A DNA stretch of 5,244 nucleotides from Candidatus Aegiribacteria sp. (lineage in GTDB: Bacteria > Fermentibacterota > Fermentibacteria > Fermentibacterales > Fermentibacteraceae): NCBI GenBank assembly GCA_030634715.1, contig DAOWAG010000108.1, positions 1-5,244 of the forward strand, read 5' to 3'. Within the stretch, counting starts at the first letter, position 1, and each line of letters starts with the position of its first letter. Shown piece after piece: positions 1 to 5,244 of this stretch. A model generated the notes under the pieces. It was not told where the DNA came from and ran no database searches. It worked only from the letters and a program-made list of their open reading frames with translations. A program made the position numbers and the translations under genes.

Positions 1-405
1 AGTATTTGTCATAAAGATAGCACCCTGATGCTGAAGTTCCTGTCTGAGCGAAAACGCATTTGTGATAGTACCATTGTGAGCTATGCCGATCTGAATCCCT
101 GCCATCCTGACAAGTATCGGCTGGGCATTGACTACATCCGTTCCACCGAAAGTACCGTACCTGACATGCCCCATTACCGCGCGGATTCCTGGATTGCTCC
201 AATCGGCCGGCAAATCGGACAAAGCTTCGAAAACAGTGCCGTTTCTTTTGTGAAGTTTCATTCCCTCGTCATACGCGCACAGAATCCCGGCAGCTTCCTG
301 ACCGCGGTGCTGCATCGCAAGCAGCCCTTCAGCGACAAGCGCAACTGACTCCTCGTAAAAACCAGAAACACCGCACAAGCCACAGTATTCATTAATTTCA
401 GACAT
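1..405 (-). CDS. purF: Amidophosphoribosyltransferase PurF, N-terminal 135 residues (3' end outside window)
   Basis: PurF makes 5-phosphoribosylamine from PRPP and glutamine, the first committed step of purine synthesis, in the cytoplasm. The frame read from ATG at 405 down to the left edge has no stop and gives the start of a class II (Ntn) glutamine amidotransferase domain. Visible motifs are CGLCGVSG (residues 8-15), MQHRGQEAAGI (31-41), GHVRYGTFG (79-87), AQP (94-96) and AHNGTITN (109-116). By family alignment Cys8 is the N-terminal nucleophile, so MSEINEY (1-7) would be a propeptide removed during maturation, as known in Bacillus-type PurF. Arg82 and Thr85 (glutamine binding) and Asn111-Gly112 (oxyanion hole) are retained. 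The phosphoribosyltransferase domain lies outside the window, so a 4Fe-4S type cannot be judged. The start overlaps the pyrG stop by 8 bases and only a weak purine stretch (AAGAAG) precedes it, which suggests translational coupling. GlmS and AsnB share the fold, but the CG-x2-G and QHRGQ-A-AGI pattern favours PurF. Confidence 0.93.
   Translation of the reverse strand, partial: MSEINEYCGLCGVSGFYEESVALVAEGLLAMQHRGQEAAGILCAYDEGMKLHKRNGTVFEALSDLPADWSNPGIRAVMGHVRYGTFGGTDVVNAQPILVRMAGIQIGIAHNGTITNAFSLRQELQHQGAIFMTNT
398..405 (-). other. pyrG stop / purF start overlap (ATGTCTGA)
   Basis: The eight bases ATGTCTGA on the minus strand hold the purF start codon and, in another frame, the pyrG stop codon TGA. 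There is no room for a separate promoter or terminator between the genes, and no strong Shine-Dalgarno sequence precedes purF. The arrangement is typical of translational coupling, in which ribosomes ending pyrG re-initiate on purF. The overlap is seen directly; the coupling is inferred. Confidence 0.85.
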
Positions 406-2014
406 GGGTTCTTCTTTTTGCAGCACTGATAAAAGCATCGAATAAAGGGTTGGGTTCAAGAGGAGTGGAGGTGAATTCAGGATGAAACTGGCAGGCTACA
501 AACCATGGATGATCAGATCTCTCGATTATCTCAACAAGGGTCCCGTCAGGAGAAACACCAGAGTAGACAAGACCGCTTGTTTCGAGCATCTCACTATACT
601 CATTGTTGAATTCGAAACGATGTCTGTGTCTTTCATAGATGTTCTTCTTTCCATAAGCCTTGAATGCTCTTGACCCTTTAAGAAGTTTGCACGGGAAGAG
701 GCCAAGACGCATTGTCCCACCTTTTTGTGTAACGGTTTTCTGTTCCTCCATGAGATGAATGACGGGATTAAAGCAGCCAGGTGAGAACTCAGAGCTATTT
801 GCATCCGGCATTCCCGCAAGATTACGGGCGGTCTCTATTACAGCGCACTGCATTCCAAGACAGATCCCGAGAAAAGGAATATCGTTTTCTCTGGCGAATT
901 CAACTGCATCCAGTTTCCCTTCAATCCCCCTGTATCCAAACCCGCCCGGAACAAGTATGCCATCAAGATCCTGGAGGAGATCTGTATTTCCACCTTCAAG
1001 GTCCTCCGCTTCAATACCTGAAACATCAAGGGGAACGTCGTTGGAAATTCCACCATGCCTCAAAGCTTCAAATATGCTCTTATACGCGTCCTGCAATCCC
1101 ATGTACTTGCCGACAACGCCGATTCTGACAGTTTTCCCTGAAGGGTATATCGCCCTGTGAAGCATTGCTTCCCAGCGTTCAAGGTCGAGTTCATTCACTG
1201 GAAGCTCAAGCCTGTTAAGTATCAGTTCGTCGAGTTTCTGGGCTGCAAGTTCAACAGGCACTTCATAGATGGAATTCTCTACATCCTTTTCCTCAATAAC
1301 TGCACTACGTGGAACGTTGCAGAACATTGACAGCTTCTTGAAGTGCTCCTCATCCAGCGATCTTTCCGTTCTGCAGATGAGAATATCCGGAATGATGCCG
1401 ATATTCCTCAGGATACTGGCCGATTGCTGGGATGGTTTCGTTTTCAGTTCTCCGGAAGCGGACAGGTAAGGGATGAGCGTGAGATGAATGTACAGCACAT
1501 TTTCTGAGCCAAGGTCCTGACCCAGCTCCCTCAGAGCTTCAAGAAAGGGAAGCCCCTCTATGTCTCCGGCAGTTCCACCTACTTCTGTTATGGCAATATC
1601 TATTTCATTCTCAGCCTGGGATAGTACGGCTTTCTTTATCTCGTCCGTGATATGAGGTATTACCTGAACTGTCTTACCGAGATATCCTCCCTCGCGTTCA
1701 CGAGCGATAACCGATGAATAGATCATGCCAGCTGTGTAATTACTATTTCGATTGCACTTCAGTCCGGCGAAACGCTCATAGTGGCCAAGATCAAGATCTG
1801 TCTCGGTACCATCATCTGTAACGTAAACTTCTCCATGCTGGAAAGGAGACATCGTTCCTGGATCAACATTCAGGTATGGATCCAGCTTCTGCATGGTAAC
1901 CCGGTATCCTCTCTGCCTGAGCAGAAGCGCTATTGAGGCAGCAGTAATACCTTTTCCGAGAGAGGACACGACACCGCCCGTAATGAAGATGAATTTACAA
2001 TTGCGTTGGGGCAT
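398..2014 (-). CDS. pyrG: CTP synthase PyrG (glutamine hydrolysing)
   Basis: PyrG converts UTP, ATP and glutamine to CTP, the last step of de novo pyrimidine nucleotide synthesis, in the cytoplasm as a tetramer. The chosen ATG gives 538 residues, the usual family length (E. coli about 545). The N-terminal synthetase domain (about 1-270) has the P-loop GGVVSSLGKG (13-22), KLDPYLNVDPGTMSP, HGEVYVTDDGTETDLDLGHYERF (in part), EVGGTAGDIEG and the UTP-site pattern TKPSQQS. The C-terminal class I glutaminase domain (about 295-538) has GGFGYRG, the nucleophile Cys385 in LGICLGMQ, RHRHRFEFN, and the His511/Glu513 dyad in CQFHPEF. All catalytic residues I can place are present. An in-frame TTG at 2089 would add 25 residues; I reject it because family members begin just before the P-loop and a GAAAGG ribosome site lies 10 bases before the ATG. 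It is the first gene of an operon with purF, whose start lies within its last codons. A small difference from E. coli is GDIEG in place of GDIES. Confidence 0.98.
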   Translation of the reverse strand: MPQRNCKFIFITGGVVSSLGKGITAASIALLLRQRGYRVTMQKLDPYLNVDPGTMSPFQHGEVYVTDDGTETDLDLGHYERFAGLKCNRNSNYTAGMIYSSVIAREREGGYLGKTVQVIPHITDEIKKAVLSQAENEIDIAITEVGGTAGDIEGLPFLEALRELGQDLGSENVLYIHLTLIPYLSASGELKTKPSQQSASILRNIGIIPDILICRTERSLDEEHFKKLSMFCNVPRSAVIEEKDVENSIYEVPVELAAQKLDELILNRLELPVNELDLERWEAMLHRAIYPSGKTVRIGVVGKYMGLQDAYKSIFEALRHGGISNDVPLDVSGIEAEDLEGGNTDLLQDLDGILVPGGFGYRGIEGKLDAVEFARENDIPFLGICLGMQCAVIETARNLAGMPDANSSEFSPGCFNPVIHLMEEQKTVTQKGGTMRLGLFPCKLLKGSRAFKAYGKKNIYERHRHRFEFNNEYSEMLETSGLVYSGVSPDGTLVEIIERSDHPWFVACQFHPEFTSTPLEPNPLFDAFISAAKRRTHV

Positions 2015-2024
2015 AAGAACACTG

Positions 2025-2030
2025 CCTTTC
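2025..2030 (-). promoter_or_regulatory. Ribosome-binding site of pyrG (GAAAGG)
   Basis: GAAAGG on the minus strand is followed by 10 bases and then the ATG at 2014. It decides the pyrG start in favour of this ATG over the in-frame TTG 75 bases upstream. The spacing is slightly long, but the M16 gene in this window has the same 10-base gap between an AGG core and its ATG. Confidence 0.6.
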
Positions 2031-2058
2031 GATTCAAGAAAACACTCCCCAGTATTAT

Positions 2059-2090
2059 CAAATATGACAGTATTCGAAATGGTTTTCAAG
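2059..2090 (-). promoter_or_regulatory. Candidate promoter of the pyrG-purF operon
   Basis: On the minus strand, TTGAAA (2089-2084) is followed by a 17-base spacer and CATATT (2066-2061), matching the sigma70 boxes at 5 of 6 and 4 of 6 positions. The same stretch can be read as a Bacteroidota-type promoter: CTTG (2090-2087), 20 bases, then CATATTTG (2066-2059), against the consensus TTTG and TAnnTTTG. Transcription would start near 2050-2055, leaving a leader of roughly 40 bases before the pyrG ATG. The site lies inside the upstream, rejected extension of pyrG, which also argues against the TTG start. This rests on pattern matching only. Confidence 0.35.
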
Positions 2091-2237
2091 ACTGAGATAC
2101 ATGGTCAGCTGGAGGAAGGCGGACTGGTCCACTTCGATCTAAACAACCCAGGTGTGTATTTCGTTCATGCTGTAGCTGGTGAAATGATAGCCACGGAAAG
2201 GGTTGTCGTAATCAGATCGGTTGAGCACCTGGAATGA
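2064..2237 (+). pseudogene. Orphan C-terminal sorting/Ig-like tail of a secreted protein (gene remnant)
   Basis: The plus-strand frame ending at TGA 2235-2237 encodes about 57 residues that look like the end of a secreted or surface protein. The pattern is VFEMVFKTEIHG, then LEEGGLVHFDL, then NNPGVYFVHAVAGEM, then IATERVVVIR, followed by SVEHLE. This beta-strand rhythm, with a hydrophobic-Asp-Leu turn, GVYFV and a final T-x-(K/R)-V-V-h-h-R strand, is what is seen in type IX secretion type A sorting domains and FlgD-like Ig domains at the C-terminus of large secreted proteins. Nothing that could be the rest of such a protein precedes it: the frame runs upstream only as antisense of pyrG. It also appears a few residues short at the usual Gly-Arg turn after VFEM and before PGVYFV. 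I read it as the leftover 3' end of a deleted or decayed gene. It could instead be a chance frame or a very short gene, and I see no ribosome site for it. Confidence 0.5.
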
Positions 2238-2262
2238 GTATATCTGACAAAAGCCCTTTTTC

Positions 2263-2270
2263 GGATTAGG
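2263..2270 (+). promoter_or_regulatory. Weak ribosome-binding site of the M16 peptidase gene
   Basis: GGATTAGG ends 10 bases before the ATG at 2281. The AGG core is weak but is placed like that of pyrG. The next in-frame ATG, at residue 27, would remove the first beta strand of the peptidase domain, so 2281 is the better start. I found no convincing promoter in the 43 bases between the remnant and this gene. Confidence 0.4.
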
Positions 2271-2280
2271 TTTCACCATC

Positions 2281-4917
2281 ATGAAAAACGGTGAATTTCG
2301 CTCCGAAGATATCAGAATCTCTCAACTCGAGAACGGTCTAACCGTTATTCTTCAGGAGATGGAGTACTCTCCTGTGTCTGCTGTAACGGTAGCGTACCGC
2401 GCTGGCCCATTATGGGAAACTCAGAAAACAAGAGGTCTCAGTCACTTCTGTGAGCACATGATGTTTAAGGGTTCGGATAAATATAACCCTGGTAAATTCT
2501 GGCAAATCGTTCAGCGGAATGGTGGGCTGGCAAACGCCTACACATCAAGGGATATAACTGTGTATTTCTCAGTAGTTCCCATAGCAGGTCTGGACGATAT
2601 TCTGAATCTGGAATCTGACAGAATGTTCAACTGTCTCATGGACGCAAAGGAAGTAGCCTCGGAGAAAAAGGTAATACTTGAAGAAGAACTCCTCACGAGC
2701 AGAGAAAGCTCGGAAGGTGCTCTTGATATTTCCCTCTTTAGTACCGCATTCAGTGCACATCCATATGGAAATTCGATTACGGGTAGTACAGCTGACATTC
2801 AATCATTCACGCAGAAGAGACTGAAAAAGTTCTACAGAAACTTCTACAATCCGTCAAATGCTGTAATTGCAGTCGTGGGAAGAATAGATCCTGATTCGGT
2901 CTTCCGCCGTATCAATGACCTCTTCGGATCTGAATCAAAAGTAGATACAGTTCGACCGTTAATTACATCCGAGCCTCCGCAGACAGGTGCCAGAAGAGTT
3001 GATATTCAGCATCCATCGCAACTTCCAAGAATATCAATCGGTTTCAGAGTACCTGCAGCGGATCAGGAGTCATCCTCAGCACTTTCACTCATTTCAATCT
3101 ATCTGGCTTCAGGGAGATCAAGCAGGTTTGAAAAGCTCCTTGTTAAACCTGGTCTGGTTCTTGATGTCGCAGTTTCAACCAACACACTGATACAACCAGG
3201 TCTTTACACAATTCATGCAGTTCTTCCACCGGAAGGTTCTCCTGATGAAGTGGAAAAACTCATATTCAGTGAACTTGAGCGTGTATCAGCTGAGGGCATC
3301 AGTTCATCTGAGATTCAGAGATTGAAGAAAAGAAGAACTGCTTGGAGTACTATTTCAGATGCTGATCCACTGAGCAGATCAAGAAGGCTGTCTACGGGAC
3401 AGGCAAGATTCGATGATCCCCTCTATTTCTGGCACTCAATAATCAATACAGGCAAAGTGACCACGGAGGAGTTCAAAGCTGCTGCCTTCAGGTTTCTAAT
3501 AAAAGATAACGCTACAATTGCCGGACTGAAGCCGATGGGATCAATATCAGGCTATAGCACGCCGAAAGTTCCGGATGCATCGGTGAAACCTGACCTGATT
3601 CCACCTTCCAGTCTCAAACCCTCCGATATTGATATTCCGGACTGTCTTATCAAGGCACCATCTGTTTCAGTTGGTGACGACGCCAGAGCAATTACCCTTG
3701 AGAACAATCTGAGAATAATTTTGAAAAAGGATAGTTCTTTTCCCGTCCTTTCTCTGGGTTTCTCCTGTCCTATGGGTTCCGATAGAGAACCGGATAAACT
3801 GACCGGATTATCAGAAGTCACCGCTGAAGCCATGCTCTATGGAACACCGAACGAGGACAGCATCAAGTTCAATTCCAGATTGGAGAACCTTGGGAGCAGC
3901 ATTGATTTATCCTCTTCGAATAAGTATGCCGGGGGGATAGTTACGGTTCTTGGGAAAGACGCGGAACAGGCACTTTCAGTAGTGGCAGATCTATTCAGAA
4001 AACCGGCCTTCAGAGAAGAAGACATTAACTCTATCATCAGAGACACAATTGCGAGTCTATGTGAGTGGGCCAGCACTCCGATTGGCGCAGCGATGGATTC
4101 CTTTTCAAAGCAGTCGACTGATCCGCCTGAAAAATCCCCTGTTCCCTCGAAAGAATCTTTAAGTGCGATAACCAGGAATGATATAGTCAATTTCCACAGG
4201 GAATTCTGCCGTCCAGAAGGAGCGGTGATCACGGCTGTCGGTGATTTCAATGAAAATGATCTCGAGTGTATAATCAGGAAATATTTCTCCGATTGGAAGA
4301 ATCCTGAATCCCCTTTAAAACAAGAGGAAGAGATCAAAAATTCGAAGGACTCGTCCGAATCATCAATTCGACTTGACGGAAGGGAACAGATCGCAGTAAT
4401 CCTGGGTTCACCGGCACCTCCAAGACTTGACCGGGACAATTACGCTTTCCACATTCTGAACGGTATTCTTGGTGAGGGAATTGGATCAAGACTCGGAAGA
4501 AGTATCAGGGAAACCGGATTAACATACCATGTGAACAGTACTTATTTACCTTTCTCCTCCAGGGGTAGGCTGGCGATTATTCTTCTTACAAGCCCATCCG
4601 CATTCGGTGAAGCATTGGAAAAACTGAAGTACGAACTGTCCAAACTTGCCGAAAGTCCTGTAAGCAGAAATGAACTCAGACTGGAGAAGGCAAGTTATAT
4701 CGGCCGTCAGGAACTCGGAATGATGAAATACAGCGCAATTGCCAGAATACTGCTTAATTACGCCTCGATGAACCTTCCACTTGACCACGACAGGAATTCA
4801 CTCAGGATAATTGCGGAACTCACTGAGATTGATCTTCAGAAAGCGGCTGAACGATGGTTCGGTAGAGGAATTACATATCTTTCTGTTGCCGGTGCGGTGA
4901 ATAAAGATCTTGTTTAA
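2281..4917 (+). CDS. M16 family zinc metallopeptidase, two-lobed single chain
   Basis: This is a peptidase of the pitrilysin / processing-peptidase family, which degrades or trims peptides inside a clam-shell chamber; the substrate cannot be told. At 878 residues it carries two M16 halves in one chain. The N-terminal half (about 10-440) is catalytic: HFCEH (55-59) supplies zinc ligands His55 and His59 and the base Glu58, and Glu135 in LEEEL, 76 residues after His59, is the third ligand. HPYG (160-163) and FYRNFYNPSNAVIAVVG (184-200) are further family signatures. The C-terminal half (about 465-875) is a degenerate copy in which HxxEH is replaced by EVTAE (512-516), so it should not bind zinc. 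It keeps the family segment SRLGRSIRETGLTY (736-749). No signal peptide or membrane segment is visible at the N-terminus (MKNGEFRSED), so a cytoplasmic location is likely, although relatives are often exported. It stands alone on the plus strand, divergent from pyrG and convergent with the transporter gene. Family assignment is firm; physiological role is unknown. Confidence 0.95.
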   Translation: MKNGEFRSEDIRISQLENGLTVILQEMEYSPVSAVTVAYRAGPLWETQKTRGLSHFCEHMMFKGSDKYNPGKFWQIVQRNGGLANAYTSRDITVYFSVVPIAGLDDILNLESDRMFNCLMDAKEVASEKKVILEEELLTSRESSEGALDISLFSTAFSAHPYGNSITGSTADIQSFTQKRLKKFYRNFYNPSNAVIAVVGRIDPDSVFRRINDLFGSESKVDTVRPLITSEPPQTGARRVDIQHPSQLPRISIGFRVPAADQESSSALSLISIYLASGRSSRFEKLLVKPGLVLDVAVSTNTLIQPGLYTIHAVLPPEGSPDEVEKLIFSELERVSAEGISSSEIQRLKKRRTAWSTISDADPLSRSRRLSTGQARFDDPLYFWHSIINTGKVTTEEFKAAAFRFLIKDNATIAGLKPMGSISGYSTPKVPDASVKPDLIPPSSLKPSDIDIPDCLIKAPSVSVGDDARAITLENNLRIILKKDSSFPVLSLGFSCPMGSDREPDKLTGLSEVTAEAMLYGTPNEDSIKFNSRLENLGSSIDLSSSNKYAGGIVTVLGKDAEQALSVVADLFRKPAFREEDINSIIRDTIASLCEWASTPIGAAMDSFSKQSTDPPEKSPVPSKESLSAITRNDIVNFHREFCRPEGAVITAVGDFNENDLECIIRKYFSDWKNPESPLKQEEEIKNSKDSSESSIRLDGREQIAVILGSPAPPRLDRDNYAFHILNGILGEGIGSRLGRSIRETGLTYHVNSTYLPFSSRGRLAIILLTSPSAFGEALEKLKYELSKLAESPVSRNELRLEKASYIGRQELGMMKYSAIARILLNYASMNLPLDHDRNSLRIIAELTEIDLQKAAERWFGRGITYLSVAGAVNKDLV

Positions 4918-5244
4918 CCTTTTTCTTTTTCCATCTCTCCTGCAGAAGGATACCGCTTATTACGAGAAGTAATCCGCCTACCGTAAAAATCCCGATTTGC
5001 TCACCTACAACGGAACCAATGAAAAGAAGAGCCAGAAAGGGAGTCAGGTAGATGAGATTCCCTATTTCCGCTGTAGTTTCAGCAAGCTCAAGAGCTTTCT
5101 GCCAGATAACAAATGTGATGCCCATCTCGAAAACCCCTACATAGACGGCACCAGCTATTCCTGCAAGATCCGTCTGGACAATATTCACCAGTCTCCCGGT
5201 CATCAATCCAAACAGGACAAGATAGACTATGCCGAAGGAAAACG
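4871..5244 (-). CDS. EamA/DMT-family transporter, C-terminal 123 residues (5' end outside window)
   Basis: The minus-strand frame is open from the right edge to TAA at 4873-4871 and gives the second half of a drug/metabolite transporter superfamily permease, probably an inner-membrane exporter of small metabolites or amino acids; the substrate is unknown. Four hydrophobic segments are visible, at residues 1-13, 26-50, 58-79 and 84-101 of the fragment. They follow the typical EamA order: LAGIAGAVYVGVFEMG, then WQKALELAETTAEIGNLIYL (in part), TPFLALLFIGSVVGEQI with the usual Gly-Glu, and GGLLLVISGILL. A basic tail (ERWKKKKVK) follows, as expected for a cytoplasmic end, and then about 14 polar residues. 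That final tail is encoded wholly within the 47 bases shared with the 3' end of the M16 gene, which suggests it is an extension and not part of the transport fold. A Met codon at 5203 is internal, because membrane sequence continues upstream of it to the edge. Confidence 0.85.
   Translation of the reverse strand, partial: FSFGIVYLVLFGLMTGRLVNIVQTDLAGIAGAVYVGVFEMGITFVIWQKALELAETTAEIGNLIYLTPFLALLFIGSVVGEQIGIFTVGGLLLVISGILLQERWKKKKVKQDLYSPHRQQKDM

Noticed and set aside
28..348. Plus-strand open frame of 106 codons.
   Set aside because: It is antisense to clearly recognisable purF coding sequence and resembles no protein I know.
759..1160. Plus-strand open frame of 133 codons.
   Set aside because: It is antisense to the conserved glutaminase domain of pyrG and shows no recognisable motif.
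2010..2055. Bacillus-like pyrG attenuation by G reiteration, prompted by a GGGG near the presumed transcription start.
   Set aside because: The run is not clearly at the start site, and the short leader shows no terminator hairpin with a matching pyrimidine stretch.
2015..2089. 25-residue N-terminal extension of PyrG from an in-frame TTG at 2089.
   Set aside because: Family members start just before the P-loop, a good ribosome site precedes the ATG at 2014, and the candidate promoter lies inside the extension.
2249..2260. Small inverted repeat AAAAGCCCTTTT in the leader of the M16 gene.
   Set aside because: The loop is only two to four bases and the stem is nearly all A-T, so it would not be stable as a terminator or regulator.
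3837..4439. Minus-strand open frame of 200 codons, rich in serine.
   Set aside because: It is fully antisense to the C-terminal lobe of the M16 peptidase, and its Ser-rich low-information composition is typical of a shadow frame.
4896..4930. Possible intrinsic terminator of the M16 gene: GGT pairing with ACC around an imperfect A/T-rich stem, followed by TTTTTCTTTTT.
   Set aside because: The stem has several mismatches and few G-C pairs; the T-rich tract is also explained by the lysine-rich tail codons of the transporter on the other strand.
4957..4971. ATTAC-GAGAA-GTAAT inverted repeat downstream of the M16 gene.
   Set aside because: It is a five-base stem inside transporter coding sequence with no following T tract, so chance is the simpler explanation.

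Overview
This window reads as ordinary bacterial chromosome with moderate base composition. It holds four protein-coding genes and one apparent gene remnant, with no RNA gene, CRISPR array or insertion sequence that I can see. The remnant resembles the C-terminal sorting or Ig-like tail of secreted proteins common in the Fibrobacterota-Chlorobi-Bacteroidota (FCB) group and related candidate phyla. The best promoter candidate also fits a Bacteroidota-type as well as a sigma70-type pattern. I therefore lean to an FCB-like, possibly uncultured, bacterium, but this is inference and not firm.

Layout, left to right. Positions 1-405 (minus strand) hold the first 135 codons of purF, cut by the left edge; this gene has no stop inside the window and is easy to miss. 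Positions 398-2014 (minus) hold a complete pyrG (CTP synthase), whose last 8 bases overlap the purF start, so the two form a pyrG-purF operon read right to left. Positions 2015-2280 are the divergent intergenic region, with a candidate pyrG promoter, the pyrG ribosome-binding site, the orphan tail of a surface or secreted protein (2064-2237, plus strand) and a 43-base leader. Positions 2281-4917 (plus) hold a complete two-lobed M16 zinc metallopeptidase. Positions 4871-5244 (minus) hold the C-terminal part of an EamA/DMT-family membrane transporter, cut by the right edge and overlapping the peptidase gene tail to tail by 47 bases.

PyrG and PurF are both glutamine amidotransferases of nucleotide synthesis, one for CTP and one for the first committed step of purines, so their coupling makes metabolic sense. 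The M16 peptidase and the transporter have no evident link to them or to each other. I found no convincing new system. The points most worth a second look are the orphan tail domain at the pyrG promoter, the shortened spacing between two conserved residues in the inactive lobe of the peptidase, the unusual PurF N-terminus and the convergent coding overlap.
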